A stretch of 36,121 nt of DNA. Origin: a virus. Every line of letters starts with the position of its first letter. Positions within the stretch are counted from its first letter, which is position 1. The stretch spans positions 1 through 36,121 of the IMG/VR virus record IMGVR_UViG_3300027749_000276. One strand, written 5' to 3'. Below the pieces are notes generated by a model that saw only the letters and a program-made list of their open reading frames with translations, did no database searches and had not been told where the DNA came from. The position numbers were made by a program, and so were the translations under genes. Positions 22,112 to 30,644 of the stretch are shown here, piece after piece.

Positions 22112-25100
22112 ATGCCAGAACGTAAAGGAAATGAAGATGATGGTGAAGGAAAATCATCATCATTAGCCCCGTTATACTCAGCGGAAGAAGGGACAATTGA
22201 TGTACCTAAACCCGCCAGCGTTCTTGCGCTTGAAGCAAGTCTTGGTAAAACATTAAATCCATATTATGCCCACCAAGCTACGCCTCATGAGGGACAAGGG
22301 TACGATTACGGCCCCCCTATAGGCTACGCTTATGACAATGGGAAAAATCAAAATGTTTTGTTTGACACAAGTGGGAACTATCAAACAACGCAAAACCAAC
22401 GTACCGTAGCTCAAGATTTAGTTCCTCTCATTTCTCTTTTTGCGATGCCTCTTATGCCAATGGCTGGGGCTTATATCGGCGAATCGCTGGTGAGTGCAGG
22501 CGTTTTAACGAGTGCCGCAGATGCTGCTTTTGCGGCTGCGGCAGTTGAAGGCGCAACTCAAGCATCTATTGCTGCCGCAGGTACTGCTGCCACAGCAACT
22601 GCCAATATTGTTGGTACTGCTATAGCAAATACCACTCTTCAAGTAGCTCTAGGCAAGCCCGTTGGTGAAGCCGTGCTTAGTGGCGTGGCCGGTGCAACAA
22701 TAGGTATATACAGCCCCGCCGCTACAAAAGCGTTGACAGAGGTTATGGGCCATCCAGAGATAGCGTCTGCAATTGTGAAGGCTGGAGGGTCGGCAGCGCA
22801 AACCATTGTTGCCGGAGGAAATGCAGATGCAATTAAAAATGCATTTGTTGGTAGCCTTGTAAGTACCGCTACTACCAACTTGGTTACCAATGCTTTTAAT
22901 ACCGCGATGCCTGACCTTAACCCAAGGACAGCCCAAGTTATTGGTGCAGCTACTAGCGGTGCTATAAATGATGGCCCTAAAGGCGCATTAACATCAGCGG
23001 TAACTACGCTTGGCGAACAATTCATACAAGACGCTCAAAAAGCAGCAAAAACAAAAACAGGCGGTGGTGGTGACGTAGCTGCTGAAGACACTGGTGGGGG
23101 TGGGCTAGGCGGTGATGTAGCTGCGCTTGCCACTTCACAAATTAGCGCTTTGGATAGCGTAGGCGGTGGCCGAGGCAATATAAACCCGGCGACTAGGTAC
23201 GTGCCTGTTCAAAACGTAGATGCAGATAACCCGCTTGCGATTACAGCATCTGACGCATTAAGCGCTGCAATAGGACGTGATGGCGTTCCTTCTGGGGCTG
23301 ATATAACCCCTGTGTACCTTGCTACTGAAAATGATCCAGAAGCACCGGGGGGTATTGCGTTTACTTGGTATACAGATGTTTCAATAACAAATGCGGATGG
23401 CACGATAACTGGCTATCGTGTTAAATATGATCCTGTTACTGAAAAAACATTTTACGAAAGCCATTACACAGATAACGGTAATCCGGTCACTGTTGTTTCT
23501 CAAAAACCGCCTACGTATGATGTTAATACCGGGTCTTTTACTGCCAAACCGGGCGATACCACTAGCGGGTTAGGAAGTGCGGGTACGCAAGACGTTGAGG
23601 CTATAACAAGTAGCCCAATTGACGTATTGAATACGCAAGACGTTGAGGCTATAACAAGTAGCCCAATTGACGTATTAAATACGCAAGACGTTGAGGCTAT
23701 AACAAGTAGCCCAATTGACGTATTGAATACGCAAGACGTTGAGGCTATAACAAGTAGCCCAATTGACGTATTGAATACGCAAGACGTTGAGGCTATAACA
23801 AGTAGCCCAATTGACGTGCTTACTACTCAAGACATAGCAGCTTTAACAAGCAGCCCAATTGATGTATTAAACACGCAAGCTGCTGAGGCTATAACAAGTA
23901 GCCCAATTGACGTGCTTACTACTCAAGACATAGCAGCTTTAACAAGCAGCCCTATTGACGTATTAAACACGCAAGAGACTAAAGCTCTAGCAAGCAGCCC
24001 AATTGATGTGCTGAACACGCAAGAGACTAAAGCTCTAGCAAGCAGCCCAATTGATGTGCTGAACACGCAAGAGACCAAGGCTTTAGCAAGCAGCCCGATT
24101 GGCGCGCTTACTACTCAAGACATAGCGGCTTTAACAAGCAGCCCGATTGATGCGCTGAACACCACGGGTTCTGCTTTGTCTAGCCAAATGATCGGCGCGC
24201 TTACTACCCAAGATATAGCTGGGCTTAGCACTCAAAATCTATCTGGGCTTAGCACTCAAAATCTATCTGGGCTTAGCACTCAAAATCTATCTGGGCTTAG
24301 CACTCAAAATATAGTTGGGCTTGGTACTGAAAACTTATCGGGGCTTGGTACTCGTGGTGTATCCGGACTTGGTACTGAAGTTGTTTCTGGGCTTAGCACT
24401 CAAAATATAGTTGGGCTTGGTACTGAAAACTTATCGGGGCTTGGTACTGAAGTTGTTTCTGGGCTTAGCACCAAGGACATAAAAGCCTTAACTACGGAAG
24501 ACCTTACGAGGCTTAGCACCAAGGACATCACGGTCTTAACTACTAAAGCCCCCACGGTCTTAACTACTAAAGCCCCCACGGTCTTAACTACGGAAGACCT
24601 TACGGGGCTTAGCACCAAGGACATCACGGTCTTAACTACTAAAGCCCCCACGGTCTTAACTACTAAAGCCCCCACGGTCTTAACTACGGAAGACCTTACG
24701 GGGCTTAGCACCAAGGACATCACAACCTTAACTACGAAAGACCTTACGGGGCTTAGCACCAAGGACATCACAACCTTAACTACTGTGCCGGTTAGGGTGC
24801 TAGTGACAAGTCCTGTAAATACTTTAACTACAACGCCTGTGGGCGCTTTACCAACAAACAACCCAGCGACCTTCGCCGATGCTTCGTTGATACCCGGAAA
24901 CGTGCTTAAACTTGGAAAGATGGGGTCTTCAGATATGGGCTACAACCAAAACCTAAAACAACTGAGTGTTCCAGAACTTAAAGACTTGGCGGCTATGCAG
25001 AACGAAACGCTGTCCAACGTGGACATAAACAAGGCCCTGAGCCTATTGTCCATGTATGCGCCTGATGCCGAGAAGGACGTGATACCGCAGTTCTTCTCTG

Positions 25101-25666
25101 GGGGTGGCCAACCCGATGTTTCATCTTTGGTCAATGCGTATAGCCAAGAAGACCTGCAAACCGCGCTCAAGAAGCTGAGCAACATCGACACCGGCTTGAC
25201 CTCGGTTAACCCTCAACCGCTGGTCATAAAACGTATGGGCGCTACGTCCGAGCGGCAGCCTTTGCGGCAGTTGCAGGTCATCCCTCAACTTGCAGAAATA
25301 TTGCAAGCACGGGGCATGCGGATGGCTCAAGGTGGCCAACCGGACCACACCCATCCGCACTACGATGGCACGCCATTGTTTCGCACCGGTGGCCTTGAAA
25401 GCCTAGGCGGCAAGTACGTGGAAGGCAAGGGCGACGGCACCAGCGACGACATCGCCGCGATGCTGGCCAACGGTGAGTATGTTTTCTCCGCCGATGTGGT
25501 AGCGGCGCTGGGCAATGGCTCCAACAAAGCCGGGGCTGAAGAACTGGACCAGATGGTGCGGTCTATCCGTGCTCGGGCGCGCTCTGCGCCCCCCGACAAA
25601 CTACCCCCAGACGCCAAGTCTCCACTAGAATACCTAAAATCCTCAAAGGGGAAAAAGCATGACTGA
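22112..25666 (+). CDS. Large internal-virion-type protein with octapeptide repeat tract
   Basis: A 1184-residue protein. Residues 1-100 are hydrophilic; about 105-320 are Ala-rich hydrophobic helices ('LVPLISLFAMPLMPMAGAYI') that could insert in membranes, as in podovirus ejection proteins; about 320-490 are a Gly-rich linker and a small beta region; residues 492-914 are 52 octads of the type T-[QKE]-[DN]-[IVL]-x-x-L-[ST]; 915-1184 are a helical and then conserved C-terminal module ('GGQPDHTHPHYDGTPLFRTG', 'VEGKGDGTSDDIAAMLANGE', 'YVFSADVVAALGNGSN', 'ELDQMVRSIR') that I have seen at the ends of large phage virion proteins. AGGAG precedes the ATG. It overlaps the next gene by 8 nt. Role in DNA ejection is inferred. 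Confidence 0.65.
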   Translation: MPERKGNEDDGEGKSSSLAPLYSAEEGTIDVPKPASVLALEASLGKTLNPYYAHQATPHEGQGYDYGPPIGYAYDNGKNQNVLFDTSGNYQTTQNQRTVAQDLVPLISLFAMPLMPMAGAYIGESLVSAGVLTSAADAAFAAAAVEGATQASIAAAGTAATATANIVGTAIANTTLQVALGKPVGEAVLSGVAGATIGIYSPAATKALTEVMGHPEIASAIVKAGGSAAQTIVAGGNADAIKNAFVGSLVSTATTNLVTNAFNTAMPDLNPRTAQVIGAATSGAINDGPKGALTSAVTTLGEQFIQDAQKAAKTKTGGGGDVAAEDTGGGGLGGDVAALATSQISALDSVGGGRGNINPATRYVPVQNVDADNPLAITASDALSAAIGRDGVPSGADITPVYLATENDPEAPGGIAFTWYTDVSITNADGTITGYRVKYDPVTEKTFYESHYTDNGNPVTVVSQKPPTYDVNTGSFTAKPGDTTSGLGSAGTQDVEAITSSPIDVLNTQDVEAITSSPIDVLNTQDVEAITSSPIDVLNTQDVEAITSSPIDVLNTQDVEAITSSPIDVLTTQDIAALTSSPIDVLNTQAAEAITSSPIDVLTTQDIAALTSSPIDVLNTQETKALASSPIDVLNTQETKALASSPIDVLNTQETKALASSPIGALTTQDIAALTSSPIDALNTTGSALSSQMIGALTTQDIAGLSTQNLSGLSTQNLSGLSTQNLSGLSTQNIVGLGTENLSGLGTRGVSGLGTEVVSGLSTQNIVGLGTENLSGLGTEVVSGLSTKDIKALTTEDLTRLSTKDITVLTTKAPTVLTTKAPTVLTTEDLTGLSTKDITVLTTKAPTVLTTKAPTVLTTEDLTGLSTKDITTLTTKDLTGLSTKDITTLTTVPVRVLVTSPVNTLTTTPVGALPTNNPATFADASLIPGNVLKLGKMGSSDMGYNQNLKQLSVPELKDLAAMQNETLSNVDINKALSLLSMYAPDAEKDVIPQFFSGGGQPDVSSLVNAYSQEDLQTALKKLSNIDTGLTSVNPQPLVIKRMGATSERQPLRQLQVIPQLAEILQARGMRMAQGGQPDHTHPHYDGTPLFRTGGLESLGGKYVEGKGDGTSDDIAAMLANGEYVFSADVVAALGNGSNKAGAEELDQMVRSIRARARSAPPDKLPPDAKSPLEYLKSSKGKKHD
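23585..24853 (+). repeat. Tandem 24-nt/48-nt coding repeats, 52 octapeptides
   Basis: From 23585 to 24160 there are 12 copies of a 48-nt unit (consensus TQDVEAIT + SSPIDVLN); the first four are nearly identical at the DNA level. After a 21-nt irregular piece (24161-24181) come 28 single 24-nt octads to 24853, including TQNLSGLS three times and TKAPTVLT in pairs. A 96-nt block of four octads (24494-24589) is duplicated at 24590-24685. The reading frame is never broken. Confidence 0.92.
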
Positions 25667-26846
25667 TATTAATCAATCTTCGGCGGTAACCACCCAAACC
25701 GCGCCAGATTGGTATACCAACACAATGAACAACCTCGCCGCAAACGCGGCGAAGTATGGCGTGGGTGGAGCAAACGCGCCTTCCTATGTTGGCGCGCAGC
25801 CGCAACAAGAACAGGCATGGAACCTTGCTGGGGCCAATGTAGGAAATTACCAGCCGGGCCTGAACGCGGCGGGCAACCTGATCAACCAAGGCGCCAACGT
25901 GGACATCATGGGTGCAGCCAATCCATACTTGCAGGCCGGTACGTCAAGCTCTGCCGATCTGGTGGGCGGCTACATGAACCCGTACACCAGCAACGTGGTG
26001 GACAAGATCAGGATGGCCAACCAGCAGAACATCGCGCAGAACCTGTCGCCGGGCATTACAGCCGGTGCAGTAGGCTCTGGGCAGTTTGGTTCACAGCGCG
26101 GCGCAAATGCGCTGGCGCTGGGTATCTCTAACACCAACATCGGTGCTTTGGGCCAACAGGCCGCTGCGCTGCAATCGGGCTACTCTGACGCGCTCAAGGC
26201 CGCGCAGGCCCAGCGTGCAAACCAGCTCACCGCTGGCCAGACCGCTGGCAACATGGCCACACAGCAGGCCCAAGCCTACCGTGATCTAGCGGCCCAGCGC
26301 ATGAAGGCTGCCGAGCAGCAACAAACGCAAAGCCTTGCCGACACAAACGCGCTGGCAACCTACGGCGCGCAAAAACAGCAGATAGAGCAAAACAGGCAGC
26401 TCTTTCCGTTGGACGTGTTGAACAAGCAGGCAAGCATCCTAAGCGGTGCGCAGGTGCCTATGACCACCACCCAGACCGCGAACACCTCCACGCTATCAAT
26501 GCTCGCGGGTCTTGCGTCACTTGGAGCGGCGGCGTTTGGAACGCCTACTGGCGGCGGTCCTTCTTATGCTGAACGCTTTGTTAATTGGATTGAGTCGGGT
26601 AAACGCGGAGCTCCTCCTACTATCACCATACCTAGAGAAGGCGCCGGTGGGATGGGGTCAGTTACGATAGCTCCTGATGGCGCAGGCGGCTTCGTTGATA
26701 CTAGGACCAACATGCCTGTAAACGCGAATGGCACTCCCTCGACCGGCACTGGCGGCGGCGCTGGCGGTGGCGGCATGGGCGCTGGAACTACGGGCGGCCA
26801 TTGGGAGCAAGACGAAAACAATGATCCAGTTTGGGTTCCAAATTAA
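25659..26846 (+). CDS. Internal virion-type protein, Ala/Gln-rich helical
   Basis: A 395-residue protein, Ala/Gln/Asn-rich and mainly helical up to about residue 255, followed by a Gly-rich tail. It contains 'NPYTSNVVDKIRMANQQNIA', 'GAVGSGQFGSQRGANALALG' and 'LKAAQAQRANQLTAGQTAGN', a pattern recurring in podovirus internal or ejection proteins. A short hydrophobic stretch is seen at about 270-290 ('MLAGLASLGAAAFG'). The start overlaps the previous stop by 8 nt with a good AGGGG Shine-Dalgarno. Probably released into the host with the DNA; inferred from order and composition. Confidence 0.6.
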   Translation: MTDINQSSAVTTQTAPDWYTNTMNNLAANAAKYGVGGANAPSYVGAQPQQEQAWNLAGANVGNYQPGLNAAGNLINQGANVDIMGAANPYLQAGTSSSADLVGGYMNPYTSNVVDKIRMANQQNIAQNLSPGITAGAVGSGQFGSQRGANALALGISNTNIGALGQQAAALQSGYSDALKAAQAQRANQLTAGQTAGNMATQQAQAYRDLAAQRMKAAEQQQTQSLADTNALATYGAQKQQIEQNRQLFPLDVLNKQASILSGAQVPMTTTQTANTSTLSMLAGLASLGAAAFGTPTGGGPSYAERFVNWIESGKRGAPPTITIPREGAGGMGSVTIAPDGAGGFVDTRTNMPVNANGTPSTGTGGGAGGGGMGAGTTGGHWEQDENNDPVWVPN

Positions 26847-26859
26847 CAAGGAATAGATC

Positions 26860-28677
26860 ATGGCGACACAACCAATGGGCGGTTTGCCCGACCCCTCCAA
26901 GATCAATCAGTATGGCGCACCAACAGCGGATGTCGAAGAGTACCAGCGCTCGTTGGAAGACAGCGTGCGGGCACTGGAGCAGCGCTACGCCCAGCCCAAC
27001 TGGTTCAACGTAGCAGCGGGCTTCTTTAAGCCTCAATTGGGCGGTTTTGCAGCCTCCTTGGGCAGTGCGGCGCAGGCCCTTGGCGAGAACGTAGAGAAGC
27101 AGCGCGAATCGCAGTTGCCCATCGCGCAGATGCGTGCGCAGCTCGCCGCGTCCAAGATCGGTATGGGGCAGAACAAGGGCGCATCTGAGGCTTTTGCGGC
27201 ATGGAAAGCCACCGGCAAGCCCATGGACGAGGCCACGTACAGCCAGATCGTAGGTCTTGCGCCTAACTCTTCAGTAGCAGCCGCCGCCAAGGCCGCGTAT
27301 GAGGGCGATAAATCAACACAAACTTTAAAACAACAGCAGACGCAAATCACCATTGCGCAAGTACAGGCCGGAATAGATACAGCAAAAGCCCAGCGTGCTA
27401 TGGGGGCTTTAACCGAGGATCAATACAATGCTCGTGTCGCGTCTTTAAACGCGCAGTTAGAAGCATTACCCAGCGGCATCATGAAGGGGCCAACAGACAC
27501 GGCTATTGATAAAAAACCACCCGAGCTTTTAAACAGTAATGCGCCAGCTTATTCCGGCCCTGCTGTTTCTAAGGCTCCTGTTGTTGAGGCGCCTGCTGCT
27601 GCTGCTGCTGCCCCCGCTGCTACTGCAAAAGCATTCACACCGTTAGACTCAAAAAGTTTGTCTTACGACAGTTTAACCCCCGCGCAACATGCTGCGGTTA
27701 ACGACATGCTTACGTCTTCAGGTTTACGGCCAATCATGGGTACTGAAAGCGGACGCGCTGGTTGGGAACGAAACATTGCTAGGTTACAAAAAGAAAACCC
27801 AGCAGGGCTAGTTAAATTTATTGATGCTATAAACGCGCAAGGCGGTTTGACTTCAACTCCTACTACAACAAGTGCTGTTGCGCCAGCGCAAACAAGCGTT
27901 GTACCTGATGATTTTAAGTACAAGCCCTCATATACTTTGCCGTATACCCAAGCGGTAACCGAACCGGAAAAAGCAAAAAATGCATCGGTTTTAGCCCAAG
28001 CTGCCGCATCAAACAAAGTGCCCGAGCAGCAATACCAATCGCTTCAACAATTAAACGATCCGCGCATTTTTAACATTGCAAATGCCGCCACTGAGGGGGC
28101 GTCTAACATGTTAAAAAATAAACCGGATTTAGCGATTGAGGTTACCGATCAATTGCGACGCGAAGGGCCTTTAGCGGCCATGATTGATAAAGGGTTAAAT
28201 GTAAATTGGACACCGGTGGGCGGTGCCAGTATTGGCGTCGATGTTAGAAGCGGTTTAAAAGCCAATTTAACGCCCGCGCAAAGGTCATACCAAGACACTT
28301 TGCTAAATTATTTGGCGACAACAGCGTATTACGGTTTGCGTGCGCGGGGTATAGACCCTGAGATAGTGGGCGCAGAAAAGTTTAAGCAATTGTTGTTGCA
28401 AGAGACTGGTATAGATCAAGGACCCTTGGCAATATCACACCAATTGGAACTAAACAAACACCATTTGATGTACGCAAAGAATTTATTGGATGCCTATGAT
28501 GAAGGTTTGCCAAAAACACAAGGCTATCTTGCGCCGCACTACGAAGTGTATAAACAATCGCCTCGTATAAAATTTGAAACGGATTTATATAACCGCAAAA
28601 TACGCAACGAACAGGCTGATTACTTAAATAAAGTAGGTACTTTAGCCGATGCAGAAAAGAAAGGTAAAGCACCATGA
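26860..28677 (+). CDS. Internal virion-type protein, 605 residues
   Basis: A 605-residue soluble, largely helical protein. It has an N-terminal coiled-coil-like segment ('YQRSLEDSVRALEQRYAQPN'), an Ala/Gln-rich middle ('LKQQQTQITIAQVQAGIDTA', then a Pro/Ala linker near 220-250) and a C-terminal domain from about 380 ('PEQQYQSLQQLNDPRIFNIA', 'NYLATTAYYGLRARGIDPEI', 'HQLELNKHHLMYAKNLLDAY'). No lysozyme or peptidase motif is recognised. Third-position A/T use increases from about 27300 onwards, compared with the first 400 nt of the gene. Position between two helical virion-type genes suggests a core or ejection protein. Confidence 0.6.
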   Translation: MATQPMGGLPDPSKINQYGAPTADVEEYQRSLEDSVRALEQRYAQPNWFNVAAGFFKPQLGGFAASLGSAAQALGENVEKQRESQLPIAQMRAQLAASKIGMGQNKGASEAFAAWKATGKPMDEATYSQIVGLAPNSSVAAAAKAAYEGDKSTQTLKQQQTQITIAQVQAGIDTAKAQRAMGALTEDQYNARVASLNAQLEALPSGIMKGPTDTAIDKKPPELLNSNAPAYSGPAVSKAPVVEAPAAAAAAPAATAKAFTPLDSKSLSYDSLTPAQHAAVNDMLTSSGLRPIMGTESGRAGWERNIARLQKENPAGLVKFIDAINAQGGLTSTPTTTSAVAPAQTSVVPDDFKYKPSYTLPYTQAVTEPEKAKNASVLAQAAASNKVPEQQYQSLQQLNDPRIFNIANAATEGASNMLKNKPDLAIEVTDQLRREGPLAAMIDKGLNVNWTPVGGASIGVDVRSGLKANLTPAQRSYQDTLLNYLATTAYYGLRARGIDPEIVGAEKFKQLLLQETGIDQGPLAISHQLELNKHHLMYAKNLLDAYDEGLPKTQGYLAPHYEVYKQSPRIKFETDLYNRKIRNEQADYLNKVGTLADAEKKGKAP

Positions 28678-30041
28678 CTCCCGAGCACTATGAAGCGGAA
28701 ATGCAGCGGCGCATGGCTGAAGAAGGCGCTAAAGCTAATGCTCCGACGCCTAGTGAAGGCGGGGATGGTGCAAGCGCGCATGATGCTGTGTTACAGGCAG
28801 AATTAGCTCGTATGCAAACTAACGCTGCAAAACCTTCGGAAACTTTTGGTTCGCGTGTACAAGGGGTTTACAACAAGGGCATGGCTGCATTACCAGAAGA
28901 TTTGCGGGATGACGCCAAAACCGCCATGGAAATGACGGGGGGTTATTTAGGCGGAAAGGCTTTACGTTCACTTGCCACTGGTATAGAACCCGAGAGCGTG
29001 TACGGAACACCAGAGTACCTACGCAAACAAGACTTTTTAAGTCAAGCCCCCGATTTAGAAGCCCGCGCAAAAATTGCTGAGGCATCAATAAACAAAACCC
29101 AAGCTGATGTAGGCCAAGCTACTGCACAGCATAACGCTCTTGGCCAAAATTTGAAAGCTAACGTAAATTCCGCAGCAGCAAACCATGCAGCGGCTGAGAA
29201 TGCTTTACGGCAGGCCGAACAAGAACACCTGTTGCACAGCACCATAAACCCTAACGAAGAAGCCGAAAGACGATTGACTGGGGTGCAGCGGCAGGTACTA
29301 GGGAACGACGGAACCGGCCCCGGTGGCAATACTGGGCGTCAAAACCAAACAGGGTACAACACACGCACGGCTCAAGAAGCCGCGAGAGTAAACGCGGCAT
29401 CAAGTGCCCTTGGTGCTGTTGGCCTCAACCCGTCGTCAGCTTTGGCAAATGCACCAGATTTAGCCAGCACGGAAAGCGGTTTGTTGATACCTAAAGACGT
29501 AGCAGCGGAACAGGCACAACAAAAAGCTCAAGAAGAACAATTGCGAGAGCAACGCCGCTTGCAAATTGCGCAGCAAGTAGCACAAGAAAAAGCGGCTGCA
29601 AAATTAAAGTTTGAAAACGCTCAAAAAATTGAAGCAAATGCACGAGCGGCGCTTAAACAAGAAACGGATCGTTTACTTAAACACGCAGCAAACCCGCCTT
29701 CACCTGCGCCCGATACGACTAGGCACCAAGAGACCATAAGCGATTGGCAAAGAATGCGCGAAAAGATGCCAACAAAACTTGATGCCGCATTAGAAACTGT
29801 TGGGCGAAAAATACTCCCACGTTTTGTGCCGGGCGCTGGCGCGGCTTTTGCGCCTTTGGAATTTGAACAGGCATTAAAAGATTACGAAAAGAAAAAATAT
29901 ATACGGGCTGCAATACACGGTGCGGGAGGGCTTGGGGCGCTTGGCCAAGCCACTGGCGTGCCTGCTCTTATGGGCGCTGGCGACATCCTACAAACACCAT
30001 CGGTAGGCTTGGGTCTTTACGACTTGGCCAGTAAACCTTAA
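28674..30041 (+). CDS. Internal virion-type protein with long coiled coil
   Basis: A 455-residue protein starting MTPEHYEAEMQRRMAEEG, with the ATG overlapping the previous stop by 4 nt. It has an Ala/Gln/Glu/Lys-rich segment at about 125-185 and a very charged coiled-coil region at about 275-330 ('EQAQQKAQEEQLREQRRLQI', 'AQEKAAAKLKFENAQKIEAN'), then a Gly/Ala-rich amphipathic tail ('RAAIHGAGGLGALGQATGVP', 'MGAGDILQTPSVGLGLY') that may contact membranes. It is the last gene of the plus-strand block before the terminator. The trio of large helical proteins resembles podovirus internal core proteins. Function inferred. Confidence 0.6.
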   Translation: MTPEHYEAEMQRRMAEEGAKANAPTPSEGGDGASAHDAVLQAELARMQTNAAKPSETFGSRVQGVYNKGMAALPEDLRDDAKTAMEMTGGYLGGKALRSLATGIEPESVYGTPEYLRKQDFLSQAPDLEARAKIAEASINKTQADVGQATAQHNALGQNLKANVNSAAANHAAAENALRQAEQEHLLHSTINPNEEAERRLTGVQRQVLGNDGTGPGGNTGRQNQTGYNTRTAQEAARVNAASSALGAVGLNPSSALANAPDLASTESGLLIPKDVAAEQAQQKAQEEQLREQRRLQIAQQVAQEKAAAKLKFENAQKIEANARAALKQETDRLLKHAANPPSPAPDTTRHQETISDWQRMREKMPTKLDAALETVGRKILPRFVPGAGAAFAPLEFEQALKDYEKKKYIRAAIHGAGGLGALGQATGVPALMGAGDILQTPSVGLGLYDLASKP

Positions 30042-30129
30042 TGCGTGATGTACAAATAAAACAAAAATATTAAAAATATATTTAGCAAAAAATATCGCAT
30101 GATTGTCTCCTAGGTCAATTCTGACCCTT
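30042..30129 (+). other. A/T-rich intergenic segment with a small palindrome
   Basis: The gap between the convergent gene blocks contains a run of almost pure A/T (about 30053-30095) with phased A tracts, in contrast to the rest of the window, and then a 5-bp inverted repeat GGTCA-attc-TGACC at 30113-30126 immediately before the terminator stem. No gene is visible. It may be merely a spacer, a transcription pause region or a DNA-bending site. Confidence 0.5.
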
Positions 30130-30155
30130 AGCCCCCGTAACTGGGGGCTTCTTTT
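30130..30155 (+). terminator. Rho-independent terminator of the virion block
   Basis: A 7-bp stem (AGCCCCC/GGGGGCT) with a 6-nt loop followed by TCTTTT. It ends the plus-strand virion transcription unit and abuts the 3' end of the first minus-strand gene (30155). On the minus strand no T tract follows the stem, so it is mainly a plus-strand terminator. Confidence 0.85.
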
Positions 30156-30397
30156 CACATAGCCCCGCGCTTCTCGCTCAGTGCTCGCGCCACTTCGACG
30201 TTAAGCGACTTGACGAACTTGATGCACTCGGCGCGCTCAAGGCGGGCGTACTTTAGGGCCAACTTCTCTTCGATCTTGGCCGCGAACTCAATCACGTCCA
30301 AGTTGTCGCAGTACAGGCCCTTGGGGTCCACGGGCTGGCTGGGGTCTTGGCTCTTGCAAACCCACAGTATGTCTTTGATGTCTTGTTCAGTCAGCAT
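30155..30397 (-). CDS. Small hypothetical phage protein, 80 residues
   Basis: The product starts MLTEQDIKDILWVCKSQDPS, with 'GLYCDNLDVIEFAAKIEEKL' in the middle and a basic C-terminal helix ('YARLERAECIKFVKSLNVEV', 'EKRGAM'). A strong CCGGAGAG Shine-Dalgarno lies upstream of the ATG. Two Cys residues, no membrane segment. It is separated from the replication operon and divergent from the HTH gene, so it may be the first gene of a short leftward unit from the shared promoter at 30409-30437. Function unknown. Confidence 0.7.
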   Translation of the reverse strand: MLTEQDIKDILWVCKSQDPSQPVDPKGLYCDNLDVIEFAAKIEEKLALKYARLERAECIKFVKSLNVEVARALSEKRGAM

Positions 30398-30408
30398 AAT
30401 GCTCTCCG

Positions 30409-30437
30409 GTTAATGTAACTTCGGGTTTGATTATAAT
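30409..30437 (+). promoter_or_regulatory. Putative symmetrical (divergent) promoter
   Basis: The 8-bp palindrome ATTATAAT at 30430-30437 gives a perfect TATAAT on both strands (plus 30432-30437, minus 30435-30430). Rightward, the -10 ends 6 nt before the ATG of the HTH gene, with a weak TTAATG -35 at 30410-30415. Leftward, transcription from about 30423 would give a 26-nt leader with the GGAGAG site of the 30155-30397 gene. Neither -35 is good, so an activator or repressor may act here. Confidence 0.55.
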
Positions 30438-30443
30438 GCGGCC

Positions 30444-30644
30444 ATGACCCTAGCCGAATATTTCAAGACCGACGTGCGCGGTGCCAAGAGCGAGATGGCC
30501 GAGTACCTCAAGATCACGCCCACGTGGATGGCGCTGCTTGTTGCGGGCAAGCGGCAGGCATCCCCGGTGCTGGCGCTGGCTATTGAGAAGGCCACTGGGG
30601 GTCTAGTGACCCGGCAAGAGCTTCGTCCTGATATCTTTCTATGA
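30444..30644 (+). CDS. Small HTH regulator, Cro/YdaS-like
   Basis: A 66-residue protein: 'MTLAEYFKTDVRGAKSEMAE' (helices 1-2), 'YLKITPTWMALLVAGKRQAS' (turn and recognition helix) and 'VLALAIEKATGGLVTRQELR' (the closing helix and beta hairpin). The ending 'ALAIEKATGG.V.R.ELRPD' is the signature of YdaS/Cro-type phage repressors. It would bind operator DNA as a dimer, most likely in the adjoining divergent promoter. It has no Shine-Dalgarno and its ATG lies where a transcript from the TATAAT would start, so leaderless translation is predicted. It is the only plus-strand gene within the leftward replication operon, and its 3' end overlaps the minus-strand gene at 30580-30765 by 65 nt. Confidence 0.75.
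   Translation: MTLAEYFKTDVRGAKSEMAEYLKITPTWMALLVAGKRQASPVLALAIEKATGGLVTRQELRPDIFL

Noticed and set aside
23585-24853. CRISPR-like periodic repeats
   Set aside because: The units are contiguous without spacers, have a strict 24-nt period in frame within a long gene and vary in a codon-respecting way, so they are coding repeats.
24400-24861. Minus-strand 153-residue ORF with VVKT/SLVLSP repeats
   Set aside because: It is the complement of the octad repeats; a 24-nt period keeps all frames open. No ribosome site or independent sense.
30130-30155. Bidirectional terminator for both gene blocks
   Set aside because: The T tract exists only on the plus-strand side; the minus-strand side after the stem is mixed sequence, so the claim is limited to plus-strand termination.
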